Notes under the pieces: model-generated
Told to the model about the DNA's origin: nothing
The model's database searches: none
Seen by the model: the letters and a program-made list of their open reading frames with translations, nothing else
Made by a program: the position numbers and the translations under genes
Assembly: GCA_021229015.1 (NCBI GenBank)
Contig: CM037790.1
Location: forward strand, 53,794,901 to 53,858,900
Direction of reading: 5' to 3'
Length of the DNA: 64,000 nt
Source: Solen grandis
Taxonomy: Eukaryota > Mollusca > Bivalvia > Adapedonta > Solenidae
Shown: one piece after another, positions 47,703 to 59,727 of the stretch
Position numbering within the stretch: the first letter of the stretch is position 1
Layout: each line of letters starts with the position of its first letter

Positions 47703-49508
47703 GCACGAAGTGCTCAAGGTGAGCTTTTGTGATCGCCCTGTGTCCATCGTTACATTAAACATCTTTGAAACCGCTAGGCAGAATTTATTTATTTTGGCAA
47801 GGATGTTCCTTGGGTGAACCTTCACAAAAGTTGTTAAATAAACTTGATCAATGTGGAACTGCCATGGCAAAAGAAAGAAAAAAAATAGGAAAACTCATCT
47901 CCTTTCAGACTATTGGCCAGATTTCAAAATATTTTGGTACAGATGTTCCTTGGGTAACTCTTTACCAAAATTGCTAAAATTATTCCGATTGGGAAAAAAA
48001 CATGGCTGCCAGAGGCGGGGCTAATTTGCCTTATATGTATGAAATATTTAAACGACATCTCCTCTGAAACCGCCAGACAGAATTTGATTAAATTTGGTTG
48101 TGATTATCCTTGGGTGAACCTTCACAAAAGTTGCAAAAAATATTCCGATCCAAAAGAAAAACATGGCCACCAGGGGCGGGGCTAATTTGCCTTTTATGTA
48201 TATAGTGAAATCTTTAAACGACATCTCCTCTGAAACCGCTGGAGAGAATTATATTAAATTTGGCAGGGATGATCCTTGGGTGAAGCTTCACAAAAATTGC
48301 TAAAATTATTTCGATCCATAAAAAGACATTGTCACCGTGGGCGAGGCTTATTTGCCTTATATGTATATAGTGAAATCTTTAAACGACATCTCCTCTGAAA
48401 CCGCTGGAGATAATTATATTAAATTTGGCAGGGATGATCCTTGGGTGAAGCTTCAATCTTCCCTGAAACCGCCAGACAAAATTTGACTAAATTTGGCAGG
48501 GAGCATCATTTGGTGAAGCTTAACAAAAGTTGCTAACATTATTCCGATCCGTAAAAAAACATTGCCGCCATGGGCGGGGCTAATTTGCCTGAACTGTGTA
48601 TAGTAAAATTTCTAAATGACATCTCCTCTGTAACCGCTGTACAGATTTTGGTTTAATTTGGCAGGGATGATCCTTGAGTGAAGCTACACAAAAGTTGCAA
48701 AAAATATTCCGATCCAAGAAATAAACATGGCCACCAGGGGCGGGGCTAATTTGCCTTTTATGTATATAGTGAAATCTTTAAACGACATCTCCTCTGAAAT
48801 CGCTGGAGAGAATTATATTAAATTTGGCAGGGATGATCCTTGGTTGAAGCTTCACAAAAGTTGCTAAAATTATTTCGATCCATAAAAAGACATTGTCACC
48901 GTGGGCGGGGCTTATTTGCCTTATATGTATATAGTGAAATCTTTAAACGACATCTCCTCTGAAACCGCTGGAGAGAAATATATTAAATTTGGCAGGGATG
49001 ATCCTTGGGTGAAGCTTCAATCTTCCCTGAAACCGCCAGACAAAATTTGACTAAATTTGGCAGGGAGCATCATTTGGTGAAGCTAAACAAAAGTTGCTAA
49101 CATTATTCCGATCCGTAAAAAAACATTGCCGCCATGGGTGGGGCTAATTTGCCTGAACTGTGTATAGTAAAATCTCTAAATGACATCTCCTCTGTAACCG
49201 CTGTACAGATTTTGGTTTAATTTGGCAGGGATGATCCTTGAGTGAAGCTTCAAAAACGTTGCAAAAATTATACTGATCCATAAAAGAATATGGCTGCAAG
49301 GGGCAGGACTTATTTGCCTTATATGTTTTTATTGAAAACATAAAATGACCTCTCCTCTGGAACTGCTAGACAGAATCTGATAAAACTTTGCAGGGATCAT
49401 CTCCTCCAAAACTACTGGCCAGATTTTAAAATTTTTTGATACGGACTGATGTTCTTTGGGTAACCCTATACTCAGGTGAGCGATCTGGGGCCATCATGGC
49501 CTCTTGTT
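47703..49508 (+). mobile_element. Family A element, copy A9, with about 188-bp array
   Basis: The 5' side has GAAGTGCTCAAGGTGAGC and TTTTGTGATCGCC; the 3' end is CTCAGGTGAGCGATCTGGGG and CCATCATGGCCTCTTGTTTTT. The array is built from ACGACATCTCCTCTGAAACC, GCTGGAGAGAATTATATT, AATTTGGCAGGGATGATCC, TTGGGTGAAGCTTCAC and GGGCGGGGCTAATTTGCC. The stretch from about 48241 is repeated 564 bp later from about 48805. Confidence 0.82.
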
Positions 49509-49671
49509 TTTGTAACGCCGATCGCTCACGACAGGCAAAAATAAGATGTCTACAATTGTTTCAACACTTATAGGTCGTTTCATTATTTTTCATTCGTATA
49601 TACGAGTACCGTTTGTGCATAATAAATGACACTTCCATCTCTACTATTTAGCCATTTTATGAAATAAATCA

Positions 49672-49838
49672 TTATGCCCCGGGAGCAGTAGGTCGTGACT
49701 TCGATCTCGGGTCGTGACATACCAAAGTCGCATAAAAATGGTACTGGTAAAGCTCCCTTGTGTGACAGCACTATACATGTCTCACATAGACATAGTCTTC
49801 AAAATAACTTAAATAACGTCAGCAGGACGTTAAACTCA
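49672..49838 (+). mobile_element. SINE family 2, internally deleted copy
   Basis: GGAGCAGTAGGTCGTGACTT, CGTGACATACCAAAGTCGC, AATGGTACTGGTAAAGCTCCC, then a jump to GTGTGACAGCACTATA, CATAGACATAGTC and CAGCAGGACGTTAAAC. A perfect duplication AAATAAATCA flanks it (49662-49671 and 49839-49848). Confidence 0.85.
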
Positions 49839-49848
49839 AAATAAATCA

Positions 49849-51396
49849 GTCGTTGCTTATATCAGTAGAGAGCCAAATTTTTTGAATGTCAACTGGGGCG
49901 TAACAGATATGGTACTATGGTACAGATAAGAAAAATGTAAAATAGCAGGTAGAATTCCGCCTATAACCTGTATTACAATATAAAATGTTCATTAATTGGC
50001 CGAACAGGTCAAATTTAAGGTTCAATTTAATTGTTACCTTTTACTTGATCAAATGCCAAAGCAAGCGTATAAAGTCATATCTTTAAACACATTTAAACAT
50101 TTTACAGTGTCTTTTCATAATGAAGCGGAATAAAAGGCGTTGCTTAGCAATATATAACTATAACAAAATACCTGTTCACCTGGAAAAATCTCATTACGCT
50201 TTGAGCACTTTGGTATCTTGGTTTTATAACAAAATGCACATGAATGCCCTTTTTGGTAGGACTGAAGCGGGACATGCCTCTAAACGCAGGTTTATGTTGA
50301 ATTAGTAGCAGTATTACTCATTGTTGTCATATACACATGGTCAAATCGATTAAATGAATTTACTCAAACTGCATTATTGAGAAAAAAAGAAATGACAAGA
50401 TTTCATTCGATAATACGAATGATAGGACTTTCTGCTAGCTTTGTCGAATTCAAACGCTTAGCATATAAAATTTCTCTACCTTTTATTTGCTTTTGTAGGG
50501 ACTTATCTTCCAAGCCGTAAAACCTGGTGGATATGGCAAAAGTAACTTAAATTCAATACTTATTTGAAAATCTTTCTTGACCAGTTTCAGTAATCTATGC
50601 ACCAAATCAAATCAAATGTTTTAAAATCAAATTTTAAGCAATTCCATGTAACTTTCTTAAACTTTGACCAGTTTCAAAAACTATGTACCAAACAAAAGGT
50701 CTTGAAATATTTCACTCGCTTAATGTACAGGCTTAGCTCTAATAACTTTCAAGATATAAGCCGATAAACCTTGAGATAACGGCACAATCGCTAAAGTTCT
50801 ACACGTTTAATTTCTTATTTTTGATGTAACTTCCTTATACCTTAGGCAATTTCTTTATAAAACGACAAAAATAAGAAAGCTTTATACACAAATTTACTCA
50901 TTCGCAATGATTCTAAATGCATCAAAAGAACGGCCAAACATTGCTTTACAAATAATATTCATAATCATATTTTCTAAAATCAAAGGTTTTCGAGATATCA
51001 ACTTTTAAATGCACTGAGAGTAACACAATTTTCGTTTTACCGCCATTACTCAGCTGATTAAACCCCAATCTTAAAAACTTATATAATTTTGAAGCTCTTT
51101 TAAAATACTATAAATTATACACATATTGTCTCGATAAAATATTTACCGTCCATTGAGTTATTTAAGATCGAAGGAAAAACCGATAATTGAAATATGACCT
51201 TGACTATTGACTATTGCTATTTTCTGGAAACGGAATTGACATATATTGCTTCATTAGATCTTGAATGGTGCACCCTCAATTAAAATTTCATGCAAATTAA
51301 AAAAAGAAAGCACACTGGGCTTAAAAATCTTAAAATTACAATAAGGAAGTCGTTTTGACGCCATAATTTATGATGTTCATCCTCTTAGAATGTAAA
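49849..51396. other. Stretch with no identified gene or repeat
   Basis: AT-rich sequence, with no supported exon, tRNA or repeat boundary that I could see. Confidence 0.45.
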
Positions 51397-51780
51397 AACA
51401 AGAGGGCCATGATGGCCCTATATCGCTCACCTGAGTACCACTGCTCTAAAGGAGCAATCTTGATAGAGGTTTACCCAAAGACCATCTGTGCCAAAACATT
51501 TTAAAATCTGGCCAGAATTTTGAAGGAGATGATTTTTAAAATTTTCGTATTTTTTTCGTTGTCATGGAAACCAGATTTCTAAAGGGATCAAATTTATTTT
51601 AGCAACTTTTATAAAGGTTCACCCAAGGATCATCCCTGCCAAGTTTAATCAAATTCTTACCAGCAGTTTCAGAGGAGATGTTGTTTAAAGCAAATTGTTG
51701 ACGACACACGACGGACGATGACGGACGCAGGGTGATCCTAATAGCTCACCTCGAGCACGGTGTGCTCAGGTGAGCTAAAA
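51397..51780 (-). mobile_element. Family A element, copy A10, short and with both ends
   Basis: Only about 384 bp, yet it has the complete set of parts: AACAAGAGGGCCATGATGGCC with CGCTCACCTGAG at left; GACGGACGATGACGGACGC, AGCTCACCTCGAGCACGG and TGTGCTCAGGTGAGCTAAAA at right. The interior is about one array unit (TTCACCCAAGGATCATCCC, AGTTTCAGAGGAGATG). It is a good reference copy for the family termini. Confidence 0.85.
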
Positions 51781-52217
51781 ACTAAGAGACCTCAGTCCTA
51801 ATTTCAGCTTTCTTACTAAACTGGAAGCGATGTTTTACGTATGTGAAATTTTCAGGGTCATAGAACCTTTGCAACATATATAAAAAAAAACCCGTAGACA
51901 CAAAGAAAAAAAGAATAACTATATTTCGTATTTCGTTTGATTTATACAAACGATAGGGCTTTTCACTTTGCAATCCAGTTTAAACCTGTCAAGTTGAAAT
52001 GAGTTTTTCTGCGTAAGCTGTATATAATGGATTTTGACCTATTTCATGAACTAATTTTATCTTGGTTAACAACTGAAGAGTTCAGAAAAGCACTCGTTTC
52101 ATTGGTTTTTATAAACTATTTTAGGATATTCTATAATAAAATGGGAATTTCAGGGTGCATATCTTTCTGCATGATTGCCAACTGCTAAATAACAATTTAA
52201 TCTACCTATTTAAATAT

Positions 52218-53462
52218 AACAAGAGGATCATGATGGCCCTGGATCGCTCACCTGAGTATACGTTTACCCCAAGGAACATCAGCCTGTATTAAAACATTTT
52301 GAAATCTGGCCAGTAGTTTTGAAGGAGATGATCCCTGTAATTTTTTTTCAATTCTGTCCAGCAGTTTCAGAAGAGATGTCATTTAAAGATTTCACTATAT
52401 ACATATAAGGGAAATTAGCCCCGCCCATGGCGGCCATGTTTTTATGGATTGGAAAATTTAATTGTGAAGCATCACCGAGATATCCCCCCAAATTAAAAAA
52501 GGTTTAGCAACTTTTAAAAGATCATCGCTGAAAAATATAATCAAATTCTGACCAGCGGTTTCAGAGATGTCGTTTAAAGATTTCACTATATACATATAAG
52601 GCAAATTAGCCCAGCCCATGGTGTTCATGTTTTTTTTATGGATCATTATAACATTTGTGAACCTTCACCCAATGATCATCCGTGCTAAATTTAAAAGAAT
52701 TCTGTCCATCGGTTGCAGAGGAAATGTCATTTAAAGATTTGACTCTACTCATAAAAAGCAAATTAGCCCCGCCCCTGGCGGCCATGTTTTTCTACGGATT
52801 GGAATAATTTTAGCAACTTTTGTGAAACTTCACCATATGATCATCCCTGCAAAATAAAATCAAATTCGGTGCAGCGGTTTCAGAGGAGATGTCGTTTAAA
52901 GATTTCACTATATACATATTCATAGAAGGCAAATACGTCCCGCTCCTGGCTGCCACGTTTTTTCACGGATCGGAATAATTTTAGCAACTTTTTGTGAAAC
53001 TTCATTCAAGGATCATCCCTACAAAATTTAATCAAATTCTGTCCAGCGGTTTCAGGGGAGATGTCGTTTAAAGATTTCACTATGTATAAGGCAAATTAGC
53101 CTTGCCTCTGTTAGCAATTTTTTTTACGGATCGGAATTTTTTTAGCAACCTTGGTAGAGAGTTACCAAAAAAAACATCTGTACCAAAATATTTTGAAATC
53201 TGGCCAATAGTTTTGAAGGAGATGAGTTTTAAAATTTTCTAAATTTTTTTCTTTTCGTTGCCATGGTTACCAGAGTTCCACATGGATCAAGTTTATTTTA
53301 GCAACTTTTGTGAAGGTTCACCCAAGGAATATCCCTGCCAAATTAAATAAATTCTGCCTAGCGGTTTCAGAGGAGATGTCATTTAAAGTAAATTGTTGAC
53401 GACGGACGCAGGACGAGCACAAAAAGCTCACAATGAGCACTTCATGCTCAGGTGACTTAAAA
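52218..53462 (-). mobile_element. Family A element, copy A11
   Basis: Left end AACAAGAGGATCATGATGGCC and ATCGCTCACCTGAG; right end GACGACGGACGCAGGACG, AGCTCACAATGAGCACTTC and ATGCTCAGGTGACTTAAAA. Six or so array units of about 180 bp (TTTAAAGATTTCACTATATAC, GGCAAATTAGCCCCGCCC, GGCGGCCATGTTTTT) lie between. Confidence 0.82.
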
Positions 53463-53590
53463 ACCAGCCAGTTGGAAAATAAACACTTGTGAGTCTTTAG
53501 AAAACGTAGTTAACCTTGATAGAGGACTCGTCCCTCGTCACAAAAACTCGCAGCGTATAATTAGCTTATATAAGTTATACATATTAATAG

Positions 53591-53668
53591 CCTCCGTGGC
53601 GCAGTTGTTTAAGATGTCGTCTGCGAAACCAGGGGCCCTGAAATCGAGTCCCACTAACGGATTTTTTT
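53591..53668 (+). pseudogene. tRNA-like pseudogene followed by a poly-T run
   Basis: GCCTCCGTGGCGCAGTTGTT resembles a tRNA 5' half with box A, and CTGAAATCGAGTCCCAC a decayed box B. A run of nine T follows CGGA, which could act as a polymerase III terminator. The acceptor stem does not pair well, so it is not a functional tRNA. It could also be a SINE head. Confidence 0.5.
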
Positions 53669-54400
53669 TTCTTTTCGCTTATATAACAATGTTTCCTTTC
53701 TTTTTTTGTACTGGCTTGTATATCGCATTTCCTAAATTTTTTAAAAACACACCTTTAAAATTTCAACCGTTATTATATATAATATATCGTAACACTTTTA
53801 CTTTCTTTAACTTTCATATCTCTGTTTTATATGTTACGTTACATTCTACTATTTACGTTTCATTATTGCGTGTTAAGATATCAAAATTATACGTACTATG
53901 TTTATAGACTAAATTTTGAGTTACAACATTATTAAGTTATGCTGAAGTCTATTTCAGTGTATGCAAATCACCATCTCCATACCTTGACGCAGAAAAATGC
54001 TGTGATGCACTAAAAAATCAATATCGTGCACGGAATACCACTAAATTCATTATGGGCCTAAATTTAACAAGTTCTACTCTGTTGACAATAGCGAAAATGC
54101 ATCAACTTGTTCTTCATTTCCTGATCCCTGACACACGATGCTGTTACCGCTGATGATAAACATGACTGGGTTAATGTACTTACATGAACCTACTCATGAG
54201 TCAATTTTTAATCACTGAACCTATTTCCAAACGCAACGATGCATGCCTCAGAATGACGAAGTGTACATTAAAATCTTATCAGTTTAAATACGACTTCCTC
54301 ATCAGCCATATAATGGGTGAGGCTTTAACACAGAAATGATGGCAATTATTCACAATGGCTTATTAACTATTGTGTGCCTGTGATGTTCTCAATGCATGAA
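53669..54400. other. Stretch with no identified gene
   Basis: AT-rich; the 103-codon frame at 53596-53907 is low-complexity hydrophobic translation without motifs and overlaps the tRNA-like sequence. Confidence 0.45.
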
Positions 54401-55280
54401 ACCGCTGAGTAGAAAGTGATGAAATTTGGCATGGATCATCCATGGGTGAACTTCCACAAAAATGCTAAAATAAACTTGATCCATGCAGAACTCTGGTTGC
54501 CACTGCAACCAAAATAATTTTACTTTAAAAACTTCAAAAATGTTCTCCTCTTAAACCAATGGTCAGAATTTACTTTCGTTTTGCCCAAAATGTCACCTTA
54601 TAGTGCTCTATTATAATTGCTAAAATGAAGTTGATCCCTTAAAAGCTGAGGCCCAGAAGCTAATTTCCATATAAATTATACTCTATATAGAAAATTTCAA
54701 AATTCTTCTGTTATGAAGCTTAAGGTCAAAATGTAATTTCATTTAGCACAAATGGTCACATCGTGAATGTCTACCATAATTGTTAAAATGAACTGGATCC
54801 CTTGAACAAGAGGGCCATGATGGCCCCAAGTCGCTCATCTGAAAACCAGGTATAAGTGGGAGGAAAAGAAACAGCAAATATCTTATGATATTGTGGAAAA
54901 TAGGATCTGTCCTCGGTCAGCCTTAAATCGAGTGAGTATATAAGGAAAACTGGCTCTGCCCCCTGGCAGCCATGGTTTTTAACGGATTAAAATGATTTGA
55001 ACAATCTTGGTAGAGAGTGACCTAAGGAACATCTGTGCCAATTAACTTTGAAATCCAGCCAGTACTTTTGGCCAAGAAGATCTTTCAAAATTGTACCATA
55101 TTCATATATGGGCAACGGGCTCTGCCCCATGGCGGCCATATTTTTCAACGAATCAAAATAATTTGAATAAATTTGATAGAGAGTGACCTAAGGAAAATCT
55201 GTGCCAAATAACTTTGAAATCAAGCCAGTACTTTTGGAGGATTTTTTTTAAAATTTGTACTGTATACTACTATTTACATA
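54401..55280 (-). mobile_element. Family A array fragments, copy A12
   Basis: One degenerate array unit (CCGCTGAGTAGAAAGTGATG, GCATGGATCATCCATGGGTG) precedes an inverted 3' end AACAAGAGGGCCATGATGGCC / GTCGCTCATCTGA at 54805. Two units with GACCTAAGGAACATCTGTGCC and GGCTCTGCCCCATGGCGGCC follow. No 5' palindrome is found before the next 3' end at 55281. Confidence 0.7.
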
Positions 55281-56584
55281 AACAAGAGGGCCATGATGCC
55301 CCTGGATCGCTCACCTGAGTATAGTGATACCCATGGAACATCGGTCTGTAGTTTTGAAGGAGATAATCCCTGAACAGTTTTATCAAATTCTGTCTAGAGT
55401 TTCATAGGAGAGGTCAATTTAATGTTTCAACATATGAATATAAGAAAAATAAATCCTGCCCCTTGCAGCCATATTTTTTTATGGGTCAGAATAATTTTAG
55501 CAACTTTTGTGGAGCTTCACCCAAGGACCATCCCTGCCAAATTAAATCAAAATCTATCCAGCGGTTTCAGAGGAGATGTCATTCAGAGACTTCACTATAC
55601 ACATTAAAGGCAAATTAGCACCGCCCATGGCAGCCTTGTTTTTTTATGGATCAGAATAATTTCAGTAAATTTGTGGAGCTGCACCCAGTGATCATCCCTG
55701 CCAAATTAAATCAAATTCTGTCCAGTGATTTCAGGAGATAACGTTTTAAGATTTCACTATATACATAAAAGGAAAATTAGAGCCGCCCCTGGCAGTCATG
55801 TTTTCCTACAGATAGAAATAATTTTATCAACTTTTGTGAAGTTTCACCCAAGGATCGGGATGATCTAAATATAATTAGATTCTGTCACGCGGTTTCAGAG
55901 AAGATGTCGCTTAAAGATTTCATTATATACATATATGGCAAATAAGCCCCGCCCCTGGTGGCCACGTTTTTTTTATGGATTGGAATAATTTTAGTAATTT
56001 TTTGAAGCTTCAACAAATGATCATCCCTGCCAAATATAACTAAATTCTGTCCAGCTGTTTCAGAGATGTTGTTTCACTATATACATGTAACAGGTGGTGA
56101 AAAAATCAATGACTCGGACGGGACTCGAACCCAGAGCCTCAGGAATACCGTTCATGCACTCTACCGACTGAGCTTTCAAGTCACATGTCTTCTTGTCTAT
56201 TGATTTATCACCAAATACCTGTACCCGGCTACATACATATAAAGCATATTAGCCCGCCCCTGGCGGCCATGTTTTTTATGGATTGGAATAATTTTACTAA
56301 CTTTTGTGAAGCTTCACCTAAGGATCATCCCTGCCAACTTAAATCTAATTCTTTCCAGCGGTTTCAGAGGAGAAATCCTTTAGAAATTTATCTATACACA
56401 TTAAAGGCAAATTAGCACCGTCCATTGTGGCCATGTTTTTCTTTACGGATCGGAAAATCTTTAGTAGACCTCTACTAAGTTTGTTCAAATCATGGCCCTG
56501 GGGTCAAAATTGGTCCTGCCCCAGGGGTCGTTTGATTTTACATGATACCAGGTGAGCGATCCAGGGCCATTTTGGCCCTCTTGT
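55281..56584. mobile_element. Family A composite, copy A13, with 3' ends at both sides
   Basis: Left: AACAAGAGGGCCATGATGCC / GGATCGCTCACCTGAG. Right (about 56548-56584): CCAGGTGAGCGATCCAGGGCC and TTTTGGCCCTCTTGTG. Array units of the A11 type run up to about 56460, then a short A1-type part. A tRNA-headed insertion lies at about 56100-56180. Confidence 0.72.
56105..56182 (-). pseudogene. tRNA-like sequence inside element A13
   Basis: On the minus strand: AAAGCTCAGTCGGTAGAGTG (box A) and TCTGGGTTCGAGTCCCGTCC (box B), with plausible tRNA spacing. Flanks outside show TACATGTA at left and TACATACATA at right, suggesting insertion of a tRNA-derived SINE into the array. Not a confident functional tRNA. 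Confidence 0.55.
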
Positions 56585-57195
56585 GTATTAAATCATGGCT
56601 CTGTGGTGAAAATTGGCCCCGCCCCAGGGGACACTTTATTTAACGTGGCTTATATAGGAAAATCTAGAAAAATCTCAGAAACTACAAGGCCTGGGATTTA
56701 GATATTTGGTGTGTAGCATTGTCTAGTAAACGTCTACAATGTTTGTTAAAATCATGACCCTTGGGTCAAATGTGTGCCTACCCCAAAGGTTGCTTTATTT
56801 TTCAATGGCTTACACAGGAAAATCTTGAAAAATCTTTTTGTCAGAAACAACAAAGCCTGGAATTTAGATATTTGGTGTGTAACATGGCCGTATAGACATC
56901 TACCAAGATTGTTCAATTCATGGCCCTGGGTCAAAATTAGCTTCATCCCAGGGGTCACTTAATTTTACATAGGCTTATATAGGAAAGTCTAGAAAAAGAC
57001 TCATGTCAGAAATCACAAGGCCTGGAGGTTTAATTTTGGTGTCTTACATGGCCTTATAGACAAGTACCAACTTTGCTAAAATCATGGCCCTGTGGTCAAA
57101 ATTAGCCCCGCCCCACGAGTCACTTGATTTTACATAGACTTTTATAAGAGTATTTTTAAAAGATGTTGTTAGAACCACACGATCGTTGGTTTAGA
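56585..57195 (+). repeat. A1-type array fragment
   Basis: Four to five units in the plus orientation of GTCAGAAACNACAAGGCCTG, TTTAGATATTTGGTGTG, TTGTTCAAATCATGGCCCTG and GCCCCAGGGGTCACTT, without its own termini. Confidence 0.7.
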
Positions 57196-57330
57196 TATTT
57201 CGTAGATTCAAGAGTCAATATTTCATTTATTCATTCCATAAGGTAAATGACCCATGTGGACATACAATTGTTTGATGTTGACAGTTTCATGTATAACAAA
57301 ATATATAGACAAATGGCAGTTTCTAATATC

Positions 57331-57425
57331 TCCGTGCATTCGGGGTCTTTCTCCACCTGTAATAAGCTGGACGTCGCTATATGACTGAACTGCTGTCGAA
57401 GCGACGGTAAACTCAAATAGTCAAG
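57331..57425 (+). mobile_element. SINE family 1, 5'-truncated tail
   Basis: CTCCACCTGTAATAAGCTGG, ACGTCGCTATATGACTGAAC, CGAAGCGACGGTAAACTC. The tRNA head is missing, as expected for incomplete reverse transcription from the 3' end. Confidence 0.8.
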
Positions 57426-57639
57426 TCAAGTTTAATATCTTTGCAATATCTACTACCAGTTTTCAAATGTCTTTGTTTATAGATAAATATATTAACTACA
57501 CAAATGAAATACAATCTATCTTTAAAAGTTTAAGTATGCTGACTGTAGCAAAATACAAAATTCCTATATTCAACACACATGCGTTAACCCCAAAAATCTT
57601 TAATATCATACTGAATAAGCATTTTAAGAGACAGCAATT

Positions 57640-58115
57640 CAAATAATACCTATTTTTGTAAAGTGTATAGAATGGTGCACAAGAACCATAACTTTATTTT
57701 GCATGATTTAGGAGTAAATGCCCTTTGTTATTTTTCATACTTAAATATAGTCCGGAGCAAAACTCAAAGGCTATAAGAGGTATCAACATAAAACTTCATT
57801 GGTAGATAGATGTCAATAAAGAAAAGTGCAGTGGACAAGAACCATAACTCTATTTTGTATGATTTAGGAGTTAATGCCCTTTGTTATTTTTCATACTTAA
57901 ATATAGTCCGGAGCAAAACTCAAAGGCTATAAGAGGTATCAACATGAAACTTCATAGCTACATAGAGCTTGATCAAGAAATGTGCACTGCACAAGACCAT
58001 AACTCTATTTTGTATCTTTTAGGAGTTATTGCCCTTTGAAATTTTTCATACTTAAATTTTGTCTGGAGCTTAACTCAAAACCTATAAGAGGTATCAACAT
58101 GAAACTTCCTAGGCA
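57640..58115 (+). repeat. 156-bp tandem array
   Basis: AGTCCGGAGCAAAACTCAAAG recurs at about 57749 and 57905 and, diverged, at about 58060, with GAACCATAACTCTATTTTG and AGGAGTTAATGCCCTTTG in each unit. It resembles the family F array. A further 5'-like palindrome (CCACAACTAATTGTGG, about 58131-58146) and GTCC/GTCA units follow. Confidence 0.78.
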
Positions 58116-58320
58116 GATATTTTTTGCCTCCACAACTAATTGTGGGGTTGGGGCATATAGATTTGCTTTTGTCCATCCATCATCAGTCCATCTGTCAGTC
58201 AGTACATCTGTCCCGAAAGTTTGTCTGGAGCATAACATGTATACAGAACTGGGATTGAATTCAAAGTTGATACTTCATGCATTCAGGAGAAGTACAGTGA
58301 CCAAGATCCGTAACTCTCAG

Positions 58321-58573
58321 GGGCCGCCGTGGCCGAGCGGTTACAGTCGTGGACTACAAATCTCTCAGGCCCTCACCGCTGTGGGTTCGAATCCCGGTAG
58401 GGACTTCGGATTTTTCATGTGAGGAAGCCTTCCCAGCTGGCTGGCGGTAGGTCGGTGGTTCTACCCGGGTACCTCCGTGTACTTGGGGTCTTCCTCCACC
58501 TGTAATTAGCTGGACGTCGCTATATGATTGAACTACTATCGAAGCGACGGTAAACTCAAATACAAATACAACA
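58321..58573 (+). mobile_element. SINE family 1, copy 3 (full length)
   Basis: Complete head GGCCGCCGTGGCCGAGCGG with box B GTGGGTTCGAATCCCGG, body GTAATTAGCTGGACGTCGC and CGAAGCGACGGTAAACTC, tail CAAATACAAATACAACAA. Target-site duplication not clear. The 126-codon minus-strand frame here is repeat-derived. Confidence 0.9.
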
Positions 58574-58890
58574 ACTCCTTTGTTCTGAAAGTTAGTCCAG
58601 AGCGTAACTTGAATCCTAATACAGGGATTGACTTTAATGTTAATATTTATGTAGCATGCATACTGAAAAAGTGCTAGAGAAAATATTGGTGTAGTTACTG
58701 TAACTACGAAAAGGCCGAGAACAAAACCAACCAACCGATGTTTAATTGGCTATAGCAGGCCAAACATGTTATAATTGTATATTTTTAATTTGATTAAAAG
58801 CATTGAATGACCCTTTGTTGTTTTCCCTTGTACATTATGTTACTTACTTCCTTCGATCATCTTCTCCTGGCTAGAATCATATTTCAGATT

Positions 58891-59197
58891 ACCGTTTCCG
58901 GTGGCTGAGTGGTTAGAGCGTCTGCCTCTGGAGCAGGAGGTCATGGGTTCGATCCCCGGCCGTGACATACCAAAGATGATAAAAATGGTACTGGTATAGC
59001 TCCCCTACTTAGCGCTCAGTATAAGGGTGGCTCCAGGACTGGTTGGCCCGGTGTCAGGATAATGTGACTGGGTGTGGTATCATGCCACATGTCTATGGCG
59101 TGATATTGCAGTGTGGCAGCACTATATCTGTCTCAAGTAGACACAGTCTCCAAATGACTGAAATACTGTCGGTGGGACGTTAAACGCAACAACAAAC
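58891..59197 (+). mobile_element. SINE family 2, full-length copy
   Basis: The tRNA-like head has GGTGGCTGAGTGGTTAGAGC (box A) and TGGGTTCGATCCCCGG (box B). The body includes CGTGACATACCAAAG, GGTACTGGTATAGCTCCCC, CCCGGTGTCAGGATAATGTG, TGCCACATGTCTATGGCG, TGCAGTGTGGCAGCAC and a 3' end GTGGGACGTTAAACGCAACA. A perfect 12-bp duplication ATATTTCAGATT lies at 58879-58890 and 59198-59209. Confidence 0.93.
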
Positions 59198-59727
59198 ATA
59201 TTTCAGATTTGTGACAAGGCATTCGTGTCCTATAGACACATTTCTAATTCCTAAATTCAAAAGCTTTACATACAAAAGTACTCAATTTTTTAACAATACT
59301 TTGATCTACATGTGAAAGCAACTCTAAAAATTTACACATGTTTGGTCTACGTCTATAATAAGAAGGAATATATTTGTTTCTTAAATCGGAAAACAATTAA
59401 CATTAAAGGACGAAATGATAGCCGTCCTCTAATACATTGCAACTATTACATATTCTATCTATGTATTCTTTCGTACGTAACATGGCCTTGTGGACCAGAA
59501 CCAAGTTTCCAAATCATGGCTCTTGGGTATAGATTTGTATCAGTCTAGGTGTCACTTGATTTTATAGCTATGGCCATAAAAAATTGGACCACAGGTACAG
59601 TTTTAGTGTTGAATTTTGATTATTTTGCTTTGTACTTGAAAGCTATACAAGGTGTTGACTTGAAACTTCATATATGAGTAGGTGACAACTAGGAAAAGTG
59701 CAAGAACCATAATTCTACCAAGTCCGT

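Noticed and set aside
47703..49508. Satellite or CRISPR-like array
   Set aside because: Units of about 188 bp without spacer structure, bounded by family A termini; eukaryotic context.
53591..53668. Functional tRNA gene
   Set aside because: The acceptor stem does not pair and box B is altered; listed as a tRNA-like pseudogene.
58354..58734. 126-codon minus-strand frame
   Set aside because: Derived mostly from the reverse complement of SINE family 1.
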